Shown here: piece by piece, positions 10,901 to 19,918 of the stretch
How the letters are laid out: the number at the start of each line of letters is the position of its first letter
Numbering within the stretch: position 1 is the stretch's first letter
Assembly (NCBI GenBank): GCA_914767715.1
Contig: OU612071.1
Coordinates: forward strand, 11,825,493-11,889,492
Length of the DNA stretch: 64,000 nt
Direction of reading: 5' to 3'
From: Membranipora membranacea
Taxonomy: Eukaryota; Bryozoa; Gymnolaemata; Cheilostomatida; Membraniporidae
Position numbers and translations under genes: made by a program
The notes under the pieces: model-generated
Databases searched by the model: none
What the model saw: the letters and a program-made list of their open reading frames with translations, nothing else
What the model was told of the DNA's origin: nothing

Positions 10901-13900
10901 TGAGGCAAAGAAAATTTTCCCAAAAAAGTAAGACAGAACTATTTGCTAGCAATTAGCATATTTGAAAAAGAAACTTCTCTTCAACCTCTCAGTCCTACTG
11001 CGAAATAATACCATATTTTATATTTTGTATTTTACTTATTTTTTTGAAGGATACCCAACCAAGCAACCAGTTGGAGAAACAACTTTTCAAGGACCTCAAG
11101 GAGTGAATCATCAAATGTCCCAGCAACTTGGTGAGATCTCACAAACTAATAAAGTTCTGCACATATCTCAGTTCTAGAAACTAATCATGATTGGGTAGTT
11201 AAACATAGATTAGCATAGATCGAAAGGAAGCAAAAAGGCTTCAATGGTGTAGCAGAAAAATTATAAAAGTTTTCTAGAGTCTAGATAATAATATTTGGTT
11301 CGGTGTTCCTGCATTCTGGGGGGTCTTCCAATAAGAATGAGCATTGCATTTATAGAGAAAAGTATCACTATCACCCGCTGAAAATTATCACTCACTTGGT
11401 CTTTCAATTAGACAAAATCGCTCCCGAATCGCTAACTCATAATGTATATAGTACCATCAGTGAGTGAGCGATTTCTGAGCGAGACCCCTAGCAGGTATCA
11501 CTTTCTAATGATAGAATGGGATGGGCTTCATTTGACGCTCCATATATCAGAAAGTATGATGCCTTGAGTGAAAAAATTGTAAATGAATTACGATTAGAAA
11601 TAAATTGAAAAGAAAAATTAGACTGGAGCTCTACATGAAAGTGAGGCAAAAAAAATTATCCCAAAAAGTAAGACAGAACTATTTGCTAGCAATTAGCATA
11701 TTGGAAAAAGAAACTTCTCTTCAGCCTCTCAGTCCCACTGCGAAATATATATATTATGTTTTATATGTTATATTTATCTTATATTTTTGAAGGATACCCA
11801 ACAAAGCAGCCAGTGGGAGACACGGCCGTTCAAGGACCTCAAGGAATGACTCATCAAATGTCCCAGCAACTCGGTGAGATCTCACAAACTAATAAAGTTC
11901 TGCACATATCTCAGTTCTAGAAACCAATCATGATTGGGTAGTTAAACATATAGATTAGCATAGGTCGATAGGAAGCAGAAAAACTTCAATGGTGTATCAG
12001 AAAATATGGTAAAAGTTTTCTAGAGTCTAGATAAATAACGTTTGATTCAGTGTTCTTGCATTCTGGGGATCTTTCAATTAGAATGAGCATTGCCTTTTTG
12101 ATATAAAGTATCACATCACCCGCTGAAAATTATCACTCACTTGGTCTTTCAATGAGACAAATGCGAACTCTAAAAGTTATAGTTCCTTCCAATGGCTAAG
12201 CTATTTGTGAGCTAGATCCTAGCTATTAGATAGCGACATTCAATTCCATATCCTCACCATTAGCTATCTTTTGCCAAACAATGGGTATGCAAAAAAAAAC
12301 CAGTCCCTAGTAGCATTCTAAGAAAGCCCAAATCAGCGATACTGAAGGGATTTCATTGCTGTTTGCGATTTTGTAATCAAGTCAATTTCCCAGGCTAAAT
12401 TATTTTTGCTAGTAGGGACAGCCAATCAAAACAACATCAGACAAGTCCCTGTGCTAAGTGTTCTTCTTCATGATGTTATGATACTATTTCCGTTCCACAG
12501 GAAAGATTTAATTCAGTGGATAGCGCTTTTGGCTGTTTTTAACTGGAATCCCCCCTTGGTCAGTACCATTCTATTGGTGAGCTTCCTAGGATTGTGTACT
12601 ATCATAGGAGGCAACTCGAAATTGAGCAATTTGGATGGATCCAACTTTCACGGGGACAAGAAGTATTAGAGGGAAGGCTTTTTGGTATCATTCTTGAGTT
12701 CTCATTCTAATTTAGAAAACTGCCATAAAGTTTATTTACAACATAATGCCCATGTCACCTCAAAGGTGAGATTTGAAGGTTCTAAAAATAAAGTTTTTGG
12801 TACAAAAAAAAAGATTTTTTTCTGCCCTTATAACACTCTCCTTGTCTTGGCAATCAGTCCCAAGACATGACAAATAAAAAAAGGTCAACTGAATGAGAAG
12901 TTGCCCTCCCTCAACCAACTAAGGAAAACTTATTGGTATGGAAAACATAGTACTCCTGTTCACAGCCATTGATAGGCTTTTATGTTATTCACATCTTCTT
13001 TCCTTCAATCTGATATCCTGTCAGCATGTCAGTATCAAAAGAAAAAAGTCTGCTCAAATCAACACTTTCGGTTACAAATGAAGCGCCCCATATTTTTTCC
13101 CCTAAAATATGTTACATTATAAGAAAGAAAAAAGGTACTATTTTAATAACAGTTCATACATAATAGTACCTTTTTAGTACCTTCCAATCTTAAGTTCGGC
13201 CAACTTTGAGTGAAAATCAGTTGAAACTGTGCCACTTGCTGTTAATAAACCTTATAGCAGTTTCCTAAATTAGACTGAGAAGGCTAGAATGATACCAAAA
13301 ACCTGATTCCTTCACAGTCACTTTAAGGGAATGTATTTTCATTCACCAATACTATAGGGGTTGTCTTGTTTTTGTGATTCATGGTGTAAGTAATAGAGAA
13401 CAGAGAGAAATATGATCACTATTGAACTTTTTCTGGATTGCAGCAATGTCGCTTGACAGTTTGGGAACCAAGATCACTGAACTCACAACAGTATTTGGGC
13501 GCCAAGCAACTGACATTGCCAATCTCAGAACAGATTTAAGAGCAGCCAACGCTTCAATGATCGAAGACTTCGCATTGCTAAATGAATCTCTTAATTTAGA
13601 GATCTCAGTACTACACAGCATGTTGGACGGAATGGATAACGCCTCTGATAGCATGTTGCTCCTCAAATCTAAGGTACATCCTATCACACCCTCGATGGAG
13701 ATGATTGACCTACTACATACCAAGGTTGAGAATATGAGCACTGCAATAGTTGAGGTTCAAGACTTCCTCCATAATGCTACAGCACTCATGTCATCAATCA
13801 ATGAATTGGGTTCAACGGACAGAAATCTATTGTATACACAACTAAACAACTTAGAAAATCATCTAAATGGTACAAGACGCGATCAGCAGAATATGCGAGA

Positions 13901-16337
13901 AAACATCAATTCCTTGTACACACAGTTAGATAACCTAGAAAAATCCGCACCTACGGCAATGGATGAAAGCTTGCAAAACTCCTCGAATAGCTTCAACCAT
14001 ACACTTGAAAACATTGAATCAAAGATGAACCAACACATTGAGATGATGGCCTCAATGAATGACACGGCCTCGGCTGAGAGGAACTCCTTTTATGTACAGT
14101 TAGAAGACCTGGATAAGTCCACTACAATGGCAATGTCTGAAACCTCCCAACACATCTTGAACATCAACATGACAATTAATGAACTGACAGCAATGATGGA
14201 GTTGATGAATGACTCAGCGATGGCTGAGAGGAAAACCTTGTACACACATTTAGACAACCTGAATGAGTCAACAACCACGGCGATGGATGAAGCCTCTCAA
14301 AACAACTCGAAAATTAGCTTGAAAATTAATGAACAGACAGCAATGTTAGAGTTGATGAATGATTCGGCCTCCGCTGAGAGAAACTCCTTGTACGTACAGT
14401 TAGAGAACCTGAATAATTCAACAACCACGGAGATGGATCAGTTGTATACTAAACTAAACACCTTCCTGACACATCTTAACGAGCTCACAACAATAGCAAT
14501 AGATGAAAACATGGACTTGTCAAGTGCCTCTGCTTTGGTACAACCCTACTTTTGTAAGTTAATTGAGTCATTCATTTGCGCTATGATCTTATGTTTCGAA
14601 TCGGAGGCATCTACTGAGTTGTCCGATTCTGATGTGAATGAATGCTTTAGATTTTCCTGTTGACTTTTAGGTTATGTATTATGAAATGCAGCCATAGGTC
14701 ATTCTTGTTGGGACAATTCTGCCAGGAAGAGCGTCCATGAGCAAGGGCTCCTGTGTACCAAAATTAGTCGTTGGGTCTTTATCAAGTTTTTATTATGCAT
14801 TGCCGGCCCCAAGTACTCCCAAAGTGTGTCATTGTTTATCATATTTTGTCACGATATCAAATTAATCATCCTCTAGCAGTCCATTGGGCCGAAACTATAA
14901 TGGTAAGGGATGTCGACCATTGTGCTCGAAAGTTACTGAGAACTTTGCGTGTTTTTCTGCTCATGCAATGCAATCAAGACTTTATTGGTAATGTCCAATA
15001 ACCATGACCTTTTGCTAAAAGACATTTCATAGAGCCATGATTCTTAGCTAAATGCTAAAGTGCATTATGATCTCATCACCGTGGTTGAGCACCTTAATTC
15101 TATTCTAGGCACTTTCGCATTCAAGCCTCTATAGTAATCCCTCATGTTGATGCTCATTGTTGATGCTGTGTAATTTGTGATATTTCATGCTACTTTACAA
15201 AATTAAATCATCAACTTATCACTACTACATAGGATGCATAATGATTGTAATGTTCTTTAAAGGTGGTGAATGTACCGATGAGTCAAGCGCATGTACCCTT
15301 GGAGAGTTTGACCAACTCACCTGTCAGAGGGGCTTTCTTAAGTCTCATGCTGGCTATGGGCAAATTCCTTACTCCCCTGGTACAAAGACTACAAAACTGA
15401 AGAATCCGGGTTTTAAAGGACTGAAAGTAATACTACACAAGTTTGAGGTTGGTTTAGTATTTATATGCATGTAAACTTTTATGGTATATTGATTCTTGAA
15501 TAGCACATCGTTTGGTCAGGAAAAAGACTCACAATGCTGCTCTGTGTATGATAATTTCATTGTAATTCATACTTTTCTAAGCCCATTTCACCAGATGTGT
15601 TCGCCGTTAATAGTAGCCACATATTTGAATTTAAGCTCACTATAATATAATTCCAGATAAATAAGGGACATTCTGATTGATTGATTGATCGATTGTATTA
15701 CTATCACTCACTATAAAAGAAAATTTTTACAGTTGAGCAATTCACTAATCGTTCCCAATTATTTACACATTCAATGTTTTGAGTTGTTAAAATCGGACCT
15801 GTGCTACGCTTCCATATGTTAGAATATAGGAGAATTTGTAGTGCAGTTCATAATATGAAGAAAAATAGTCCCTGTCAATGCACCTGTTAATTTGTTTTGC
15901 TCTAACCCCAAAATGGAAGTTTGCTCAAATGGGTAGTAGTGGCGTGATTGCCACCTTGATTTAATTGTGAGAGCTGTCACTGTTTAGTCAAGTGAGAGTT
16001 TGAATGTCATATTTATTTATTTTACCTGAATTTCTGTTGCATTATTGTGGTATATTGTTACTCTTCTCTTCCTTAGGTAGAGGTGTCAACTTGGTGTGAC
16101 GTTGACACGCTGAACATTAAAATATCTATCGCAGAATGGTTCAGGTACTGTGGCACTAACATTAGCGATTTAGTATTTTACTTTAACATATCGGATATAG
16201 AAGAGATCGAGGTATTCATTATTGCTAATGACAATAGTCATTATGACGGCTTTATGATTGAATTCAATTTTGAAATATTCGCTTTTCCAGAGTCAGCTTA
16301 TACAGCAACCAGAAATTCGATGTATTTGGAGGCATGA
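4721..16337 (+). CDS. Type II membrane protein with coiled-coil stalk and CUB-like end (gene A)
   Basis: Ten exons can be read: 4721-4928, 6916-7020, 7463-7525, five 81-nt cassettes (8061-8141, 9705-9785, 10306-10386, 11050-11130, 11793-11873), 13444-14553, 15263-15447 and 16077-16337. They total 2337 nt, an exact multiple of three, giving 778 residues. Introns are phase 1 except the last, which is phase 0. The start has a strong context (A at -3, G at +4). Residues 1-19 are basic (IIRR, KNKTK), residues 20-44 form one hydrophobic helix with no cleavable signal, and the rest would be extracellular: a short coiled coil, cassettes, a repetitive stalk rich in N-x-S/T, and a CUB-like domain around residues 650-775. 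CUB domains bind proteins or sugars, often with calcium, so a surface receptor or adhesion role is inferred. An AATAAA lies at 16453. Gene B is its close paralogue. The ligand is unknown. Confidence 0.82.
5005..5170. mobile_element. Head-to-head tRNA-like fold-back (copy A)
   Basis: Two A-box-like segments face each other. CTAACCGATTGCGCAATCTC is the reverse complement, with a few changes, of GAGATGGCGCAGTCGGTTAG. The minus-strand half continues into a B-box-like GGTTCGAATTC. In copy B (34285-34445) the minus half is more complete; copy A has lost part of it. It sits in intron 1 of gene A. Confidence 0.55.
5455..5770. mobile_element. Fold-back element with tRNA-like arms (copy A)
   Basis: The arms are inverted copies. 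The left has GATCGGCATTTAGAATCC, CACACTA and GGGTGCAAGTGGGT; the right has the complements of these. Each arm holds a tRNA-like stretch: on the plus strand TAGCGCAGTGGTAGCGGCG followed by GGTTTGTGACCC, and on the minus strand GATGGTAGTGGCGTTGCCTG with a B-box-like tail. The same element is at 34735-35050. It could fold into one long hairpin. Confidence 0.6.
6916..7020 (+). CDS. Gene A exon 2
   Basis: This 105-nt phase 1-1 exon has acceptor TTGAAG|GT and donor TTCG|GTGAGA. It continues the frame of exon 1 across a split glycine codon. The product includes GGTFDVNARIDTLSRAQKEN and has a heptad pattern (I-D-T-L, Q-K-E-N-H-Q-M-L-R-R-F). Copy B has the same exon at 36399-36503 with almost the same residues, which supports coding constraint. 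Confidence 0.75.
7463..7525 (+). CDS. Gene A exon 3
   Basis: This 63-nt phase 1-1 exon is preceded by a good polypyrimidine tract (TTATTTTGTTTGTAG) and ends at CTCA|GTGAGG. It codes ERSLAAITKRQKKNDDEIQD plus LS, a charged helical stretch. The counterpart in copy B is 36946-37008. Joined to the first cassette exon it keeps the frame. Confidence 0.65.
8061..11873 (+). CDS. Gene A cassette-exon array, five 81-nt exons
   Basis: The exons are 8061-8141, 9705-9785, 10306-10386, 11050-11130 and 11793-11873. All are exactly 81 nt, phase 1-1, follow TATTTTTGAAG and end at a GTGAGA or GTGAGAT-type donor. Each codes one 27-residue module close to YPTKQPVGDTTFQGPQG followed by VNHQMSQQL. Because every exon is symmetrical, any number can be skipped or repeated without breaking the frame. 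The modules are hydrophilic with no cysteine; the function is unknown. Exon starts are spaced 1644, 601, 744 and 743 nt apart. The longest gap is explained by two inserted elements. Each intron carries a MITE remnant. Confidence 0.85.
8400..8737. mobile_element. Non-autonomous CACTA-type element
   Basis: The 338-bp element begins CACTATGGTTCCATGGGTCG and ends with the near-perfect inverse, closing in CCGTAGTG. CACTA/TAGTG ends and a 3-bp target duplication are the hallmark of the CACTA (EnSpm) superfamily. The flanks are ATA and ATT; the empty site in copy B at 37880-37882 reads ATT, so one base has changed since insertion. Inside are a short palindrome (GAATGGTTAGAATCCA and its inverse) and a minus-strand tRNA-like module near 8510-8600. 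There is no transposase. Confidence 0.85.
8510..8602 (-). other. tRNA-like module inside the CACTA-type element
   Basis: On the minus strand it reads TGGCTGAATGGTTAGCGGCG (A-box-like) followed about 50 nt on by GGGGTTCAAATCTCGGCC (B-box-like, T-arm-like). Spacing is in the tRNA range. It could be a SINE head captured by the element or an internal Pol III promoter. A working tRNA is not supported because acceptor pairing is poor. Confidence 0.5.
8805..9136. mobile_element. MITE with TACCCTATAGGAGTTTA ends (copy A)
   Basis: The ends TACCCTATAGGAGTTTA and its inverse ACTAAACTCCTATAGGGTA enclose AT-rich sub-terminal repeats (AATTTCGCTA) and a tRNA-like centre on the minus strand. Copy B (37947-38312) keeps the full tRNA-like module with its B box. 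Copy A has lost about 34 bp of it. Confidence 0.75.
9237..12160. repeat. MITE remnants repeated with the cassette exons (copy A)
   Basis: After each cassette exon the intron contains the same truncated MITE, at about 9237-9420, 9855-10035, 10575-10760, 11318-11505 and 12066-12160. Signatures are GGGGTCTTTCAATAAGAAT, TCACTTGGTCTTTCAATTAG and GAGTGAGCGATTTCTGAGCG. Most copies end at the same break, soon after CAGGTATCACTCGCTAATG. A common break point means the MITE was inside the unit before the unit multiplied. Confidence 0.75.
13444..14553 (+). CDS. Gene A stalk exon: repetitive coiled coil
   Basis: This 1110-nt phase 1-1 exon codes about 370 residues. Acceptor is GGATTGCAG|CA, donor TTTT|GTAAGT. 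The first part (LDSLGTKITELTTVFGRQ, then IANLRTDLRAANASM) has clear heptads. The rest consists of repeats that each start with a motif such as LYTQLDNLEKS and end near ASMNDTASAERNS. Repeat starts at 13914, 14088, 14238 and 14388 give periods of 174, 150 and 150 nt. Many N-x-S/T sites (NASM, NESL, NATA, NGTR, NDTA, NMTI, NNST) point to heavy N-glycosylation. No cysteine is seen until the end. It probably forms a long, possibly trimeric, extended stalk; that is inference. Confidence 0.85.
15263..15447 (+). CDS. Gene A exon 9: cysteine-rich linker and first half of CUB-like domain
   Basis: This 185-nt exon (phase 1 in, phase 0 out) follows the stalk. The split codon gives a cysteine, and the exon then codes GECTDESSACTLGEF and LTCQRGFLKSHAGYG. 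Four cysteines lie at residues 631, 634, 641 and 651. The later part, LKNPGFKGLKVILHKFE, matches the early CUB strands, where a hydrophobic strand ends in an acidic F-x-E/D position. Donor is GAG|GTTGGT. The copy B exon is 43675-43865. Confidence 0.75.
16077..16337 (+). CDS. Gene A exon 10: second half of CUB-like domain and stop
   Basis: Acceptor CTTCTCTTCCTTAG|GTA is strong. The exon codes the recognisable CUB core: WCDVDTLNI corresponds to the C-x-x-D-x-L-x-I strand, RYCGTN to the second cysteine, and IIANDNSHYDGFMIEF to the F-x-S-D-x-x-x-x-x-G-F signature. The paired cysteines are residues 699 and 717. The acidic residues after the first cysteine and in ANDN occupy positions used for calcium in calcium-binding CUB domains; that assignment is inference. 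The frame ends in MYLEA then TGA. Confidence 0.78.
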   Translation, partial: VEVSTWCDVDTLNIKISIAEWFRYCGTNISDLVFYFNISDIEEIEVFIIANDNSHYDGFMIEFNFEIFAFPESAYTATRNSMYLEA

Positions 16338-16452
16338 TGTATAATATTGATCACCTGACAAAGCATGAACTGTCTGTCCATGATAATAACCGACAGGTTT
16401 ACTGTATAACTTCAATTTCTTTCATTTGTTAACACTCCTTTCCCAGAAACCG

Positions 16453-16458
16453 AATAAA
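16453..16458 (+). other. Polyadenylation signal of gene A
   Basis: An AATAAA hexamer lies about 115 nt after the stop codon of gene A. It is the first good hexamer downstream. Confidence 0.55.
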
Positions 16459-16989
16459 AACCCAATGCAATGTCTTTCTTGTTAATATCTTATGATGTTG
16501 GTACAGAGTTGATTCATTTATTGAGAAGACAACTGCGACTGGGTAATAAATTTGTTTGGTGTGAGGATGTCTATGGGTTCAGGTCTCAGTTTACAAGATA
16601 TAGTAGAAATGCTCTCTTTATATCTTCATTGTCTAAATTTCCAAATTGTCCTTTTTAAACACAGTGACTGAGAAGTATAGTATAACCAGCACTTTATCCG
16701 CAAAGGACCACATGACTTTGTGAGTGTTCCACAAAATAATCTTAAAGATTATTTCCAATGACAATAGTATTAGTGTTCACAAAATGGATCTGATGAACTC
16801 ACGAACAATCTGAAACTCTGTGATAAACCTAGCTGTGATTAATCTCTGTTATAAATAAACCTAACTGTGATAAGTCTAACTTTGTGATAAACTCTCTCCC
16901 TGCGCCTCATGGGGTTCTTGCGGTGATCTAAGTGATCAATTAATCCATCTGAAGTTAAAAGTGACTAAAAAAGAAAGTCTGACTCATAT

Positions 16990-17560
16990 TGAGGTCTCCC
17001 CGTTTTACATGATGTATATTATGGTTTAGCAGAAAATCCTCCAATTTTCAGGGATCACTCTCTTCTATCTTGTCGGCAAAGGACATCAACCAGTTTGAAC
17101 TTGCCCAAGCTGTGCGGTGCTGCTCTGTTCAACTAGAGTGAGGTTTTTTTGTCTTTAATAATTCAAATAAGGATAAAACAGCGTTCCCCAAGTAAGAAAT
17201 ACTCAGTGCTCAGAGGGCTGCAATGCGAGTTAGTGGTATCACATTGTTATAATATTTGATAATGCAATGACACTAAGTCGCATTGCAGCTATTGCATTGA
17301 GACTTTCACCTTATCATAAAGACTGAAATTGTCCGACAGTTATTGAGGTCTCCCTGTTTTACAACATGTATAGTATGGTTTAGCAGAAAATCCTCCAATT
17401 TTCAGGGATCACTCTCTTCCATCTTGTTGGCAAAGGACATCAACCAGTTTGAACTTGCCCAAGCTGTGCCGTGCTGCTCTGTTCAACTAGAGTGAGGTTT
17501 TTTTGTCTTTAATAATTCAAATAAGGATACAACAGCGTTCTCCAAGTAAGAAATACTCTT
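16990..17560. repeat. Tandem duplication of a 0.35-kb unit
   Basis: Unit 1 is about 16990-17342. Unit 2 starts at about 17343 with the same TTGAGGTCTCCC start and runs in parallel through CTCCAATTTTCAGGGATCAC and CAACCAGTTTGAACTTGCCC to AAGTAAGAAATACTC. The rest of unit 2 (CATTGCAGCTATTGCATTGA onward) is displaced to 19866 by a 2.3-kb insertion, and its last part to 23009 by the LINE. A diverged single copy lies at 45115-45250, so the tandem copying is specific to this side. Confidence 0.8.
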
Positions 17561-17882
17561 GATCTAGATGACGAGCAAGAAGGAATTTTGGAGGAGGGAG
17601 GAGGTATATTATTTTTTTTCGATAGTCCTCAATTTTCAGAGGAGAAATATATAAATAATATTTTACTTTCCTGGTCAATTTACGGATGGAGGAGGGAGGT
17701 ATAATATTTTATTTCCGAGATTTTGTCGGACGTAACTGCTACATGTTTGAACGACCTCTGCAACTTCTCAGATCACAACCCAGTTTACGCAGAGCCCAAA
17801 TCAGTAGACGAGTGATGGTCAAATGGCTTGAACATCAATATTTAATATCACTTTTATAATGTTATAGGAAATCGTCCTTGGT

Positions 17883-17958
17883 TGTAGACAGGCTTATATT
17901 TCTGACTGAACATGAACATATGTAGACAGGCTTTTATTGTTGACTGAATATGAACATA
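17883..17958. repeat. Two tandem 38-bp copies
   Basis: TGTAGACAGGCTTATATTTC starts the first copy, and the second starts 38 bp later with TGTAGACAGGCTTTTATTG. They lie just 3' of the minus-strand gene and contain its likely AATAAA signal (minus strand, 17938-17933). Confidence 0.8.
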
Positions 17959-17981
17959 ATGAACATGGATGAATCAGGAAT

Positions 17982-19527
17982 CTAAATATCAGAAGACAAG
18001 GCTGGGAAGCAGCCAGCCTTGGTATGCGCCATCTCCACGTCATCCCCGCACTCGAGTAGCTTCATGTTAATCTACAAAACAAAAAAAGATATGCGGCCAT
18101 CAAATTTCACTTGCATATTTCTCTTCCTTATCGCTTACTCTCTACAATAATAGTCATGAATGAGCGGTAAGTTTTGACTATGAGTCTAATTAATAAAAAC
18201 TGCATTTTAAACCTTTGATTCGGACTCCAACTGACTATGATTGGGGCTACATGAAGCTTGTTTTGAAATGCAAATACTCACCCTATTGAAAACATGGTCT
18301 TCCTCGACAGCATCCCTGATATTTGTACCACATACATATGTTATCCCTTCCAGCTCACGCTCCATATCTATAGTTCTTTCGAGACTGAATTTATTCCATG
18401 AATAAAGCACCTTCAAGCACATGAAATACAGTTTAAATAAACCAGCTATCTGTAGTCAAGTGAATTGATGGAACAAACATGGTGTAATAATTCACACCCA
18501 AATTTACGCATACATGATTTTCAAAGGCAACAAGGGAAGACATTTCTGATGATTGTGCCTGGGGGGTCTTTCAATTAGCAGTTTCTCCGTAACTTTTTCC
18601 GTGAGTTTGAGTGAAACTTAGTATAGTTATATAGTTACGGGTTGCGGAGAAAGTTGCGGGTTACGGAAGCCAAAAACTGCTTATTGAAACACCACCCTGG
18701 TCTGCAATAGACAGATGGATTTGTGCCACACCTACCCTGGGCTTTCCGCATTCAACACATGTAATGAACCTCTTTATAGTCCGGGCATTCTGTGTAGTAG
18801 CAGGTATGGTACGGTCTATATCTGCTGCTTTACCCTTTCTAGAGAATTGATGAGGCACTTCATTACTACCACTGTCTGACTCTTTGCCATAGAGCTCCTA
18901 CAAGTAACAAAAGCAATGTAGTCCAATGAGGATATAGTTAAGACATCTGACCAGACTCTGTATTTAGTGAGCGGATAAAAGGCCCCTTTCTTCGAGGGAT
19001 AAAGTGTGATAATGTTTGGAGAAAATCTAGAAGACTTTGAATGAAAATGTGAATTCAAAAGGCTGAGCAAATGAGTCATCTGGTGAAATAACTTTCACAG
19101 CTATTCTCAAGGTTTTACTAGAAGTACTGGCTGCTCTGTCTCCATCAACACCACCAAGCACTTCAACTCCCTCCTCTTCATCATCATTGTGATAGTTATC
19201 ATCATCATCATCAATGTTGTTGATGCATATTTGGAAATTGTTGAGACTACCGGGGGGGGGGGGGGGGGAAGTTCTTTGATCTACTACTGCTGCTTCTTGT
19301 TCAAATCCCTCACTTTCAGTCTCATCACTGCTGCTGTATGGCACTAGTGACTAGTAGTAGTTGGCTCATCCTCATGCATATATATAGTATGTGATGCAAA
19401 TAAATGTACCTCAGGTATGGCTGAAAATCTACTTACCAAGCATTGGTTGCTCCTGCTCAACGTGTGGCTTTTGCAAATTATAGTACTCTGATACTATTTG
19501 CTGGGTTGACCTAGAATTACTTGCCAT
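17982..19527 (-). CDS. Zinc-ribbon-like protein, five exons
   Basis: Minus-strand exons 19527-19437, 19343-19036, 18897-18736, 18410-18282 and 18071-17982 total 780 nt and give 259 residues. Four introns keep phase (1, 0, 0, 0). The donor of exon 2 (AAA|GTCTTC) is weak and its exact place is uncertain. The N-terminal part is polar, with a proline run (SPPPPPG) and an acidic run (NNIDDDDDNYHNDDEEEGVE). Near the middle FITCVECGKPRVLYS supplies a CxxC knuckle, and GITYVCGTN then LLECGDD and AGCFP supply further cysteines, a zinc-ribbon-like spacing. AATAAA follows 44 nt after the stop. It sits inside an insertion with inverted ends. I do not recognise a named family; the zinc ribbon suggests nucleic-acid or protein binding. 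Confidence 0.68.
18561..18698. mobile_element. Short MITE in intron 3 of the zinc-ribbon gene
   Basis: It starts GGGGGGTCTTTCAATTAGCA and ends TGCTTATTGAAACACCACCC, the same terminal type as the receptor-intron MITEs. The 100-bp interior differs, with inverted TCCGTAACTTT and AAGTTGCGGGTTACGGA. Confidence 0.7.
19254..19268. repeat. Poly(G) run inside exon 2 of the zinc-ribbon gene
   Basis: A run of about 15 G on the plus strand codes the proline run on the minus strand. Length change here would shift the frame, so the run is a weak point for both sequencing accuracy and gene integrity. Confidence 0.8.
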
Positions 19528-19918
19528 TTGTGTTTTTCTGAGTTTTGAAGATAGGTCAAAGATGTTACCAAATTTTTGCTTCCACACTACTTTGTACAAA
19601 GCTATAAAGAATATTTTGTTTCGCATGATTTTAGTACTTTTGACAATTTCTTTTTTATAGATAATATAGCAATTTTTTGTGGCGGAAAATTATAAAATAA
19701 AATTTAATTTGCAATTTAATGTACTGGCGGCAGGAGGCATATTATTTTAACTATCCTCCTCAAATATTGTATAATTCTGTTTAGTACTGCTGGCGGATGG
19801 CGGCTTTTGTATGATATGGGAGCAGGTGGGCGGTTCACCTAGATCAAGACATTGATTTGGTGTGGCCTAAGTCACATTGCAGCTATTGCATTGAGACTTT
19901 CACCTTATCATAAAGACT

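Larger units (their letters stand above)
139..16990. repeat. Segmental duplication, copy A
   Basis: This block is collinear and highly similar to 27091-45250 in the same orientation. The shared stretch begins in a SINE tail and continues through the tRNA-like element at 811, the repeats at 1.3-2.6 kb, the whole receptor gene and its 3' flank. It is broken by differences private to one copy. About 190 bp at 561-752 is missing from B, with CAA at both edges. The segment between 2690 and 3585 is replaced by unrelated DNA in B. A 338-bp CACTA-ended insertion at 8400-8737 is absent from B. A has one cassette exon more than B. Confidence 0.93.
17557..19849. mobile_element. 2.3-kb insertion with inverted ends carrying a gene
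   Basis: The ends are TCTTGATCTAG (17557) and CTAGATCAAGA (19849). Similarity to the inverse extends a few bases inward. Both sub-terminal regions hold purine-rich blocks of the type GGAGGAGGGAGGTATATTAT. Comparison with unit 1 of the flanking tandem repeat shows this DNA is extra. No clear target duplication is visible, so the class is unknown. It carries one spliced minus-strand gene, which could be cargo or element-encoded. Confidence 0.5.

Noticed and set aside
8061-11873. A CRISPR-like array
   Set aside because: The spacing is regular, but the repeated parts are exons with splice sites and intron remnants in an animal genome. The intervals are 600-1600 nt.
13379-13741. Long antisense ORFs opposite the stalk exons (also 42338-42973 minus)
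   Set aside because: They mirror the repetitive sense coding sequence, whose codon pattern avoids stops on the other strand. They have no splice or start evidence of their own.
19852-19918. Native N terminus of the LINE protein
   Set aside because: The frame is open here only by chance. The target duplication places the element start at 19919, and there is no ATG.
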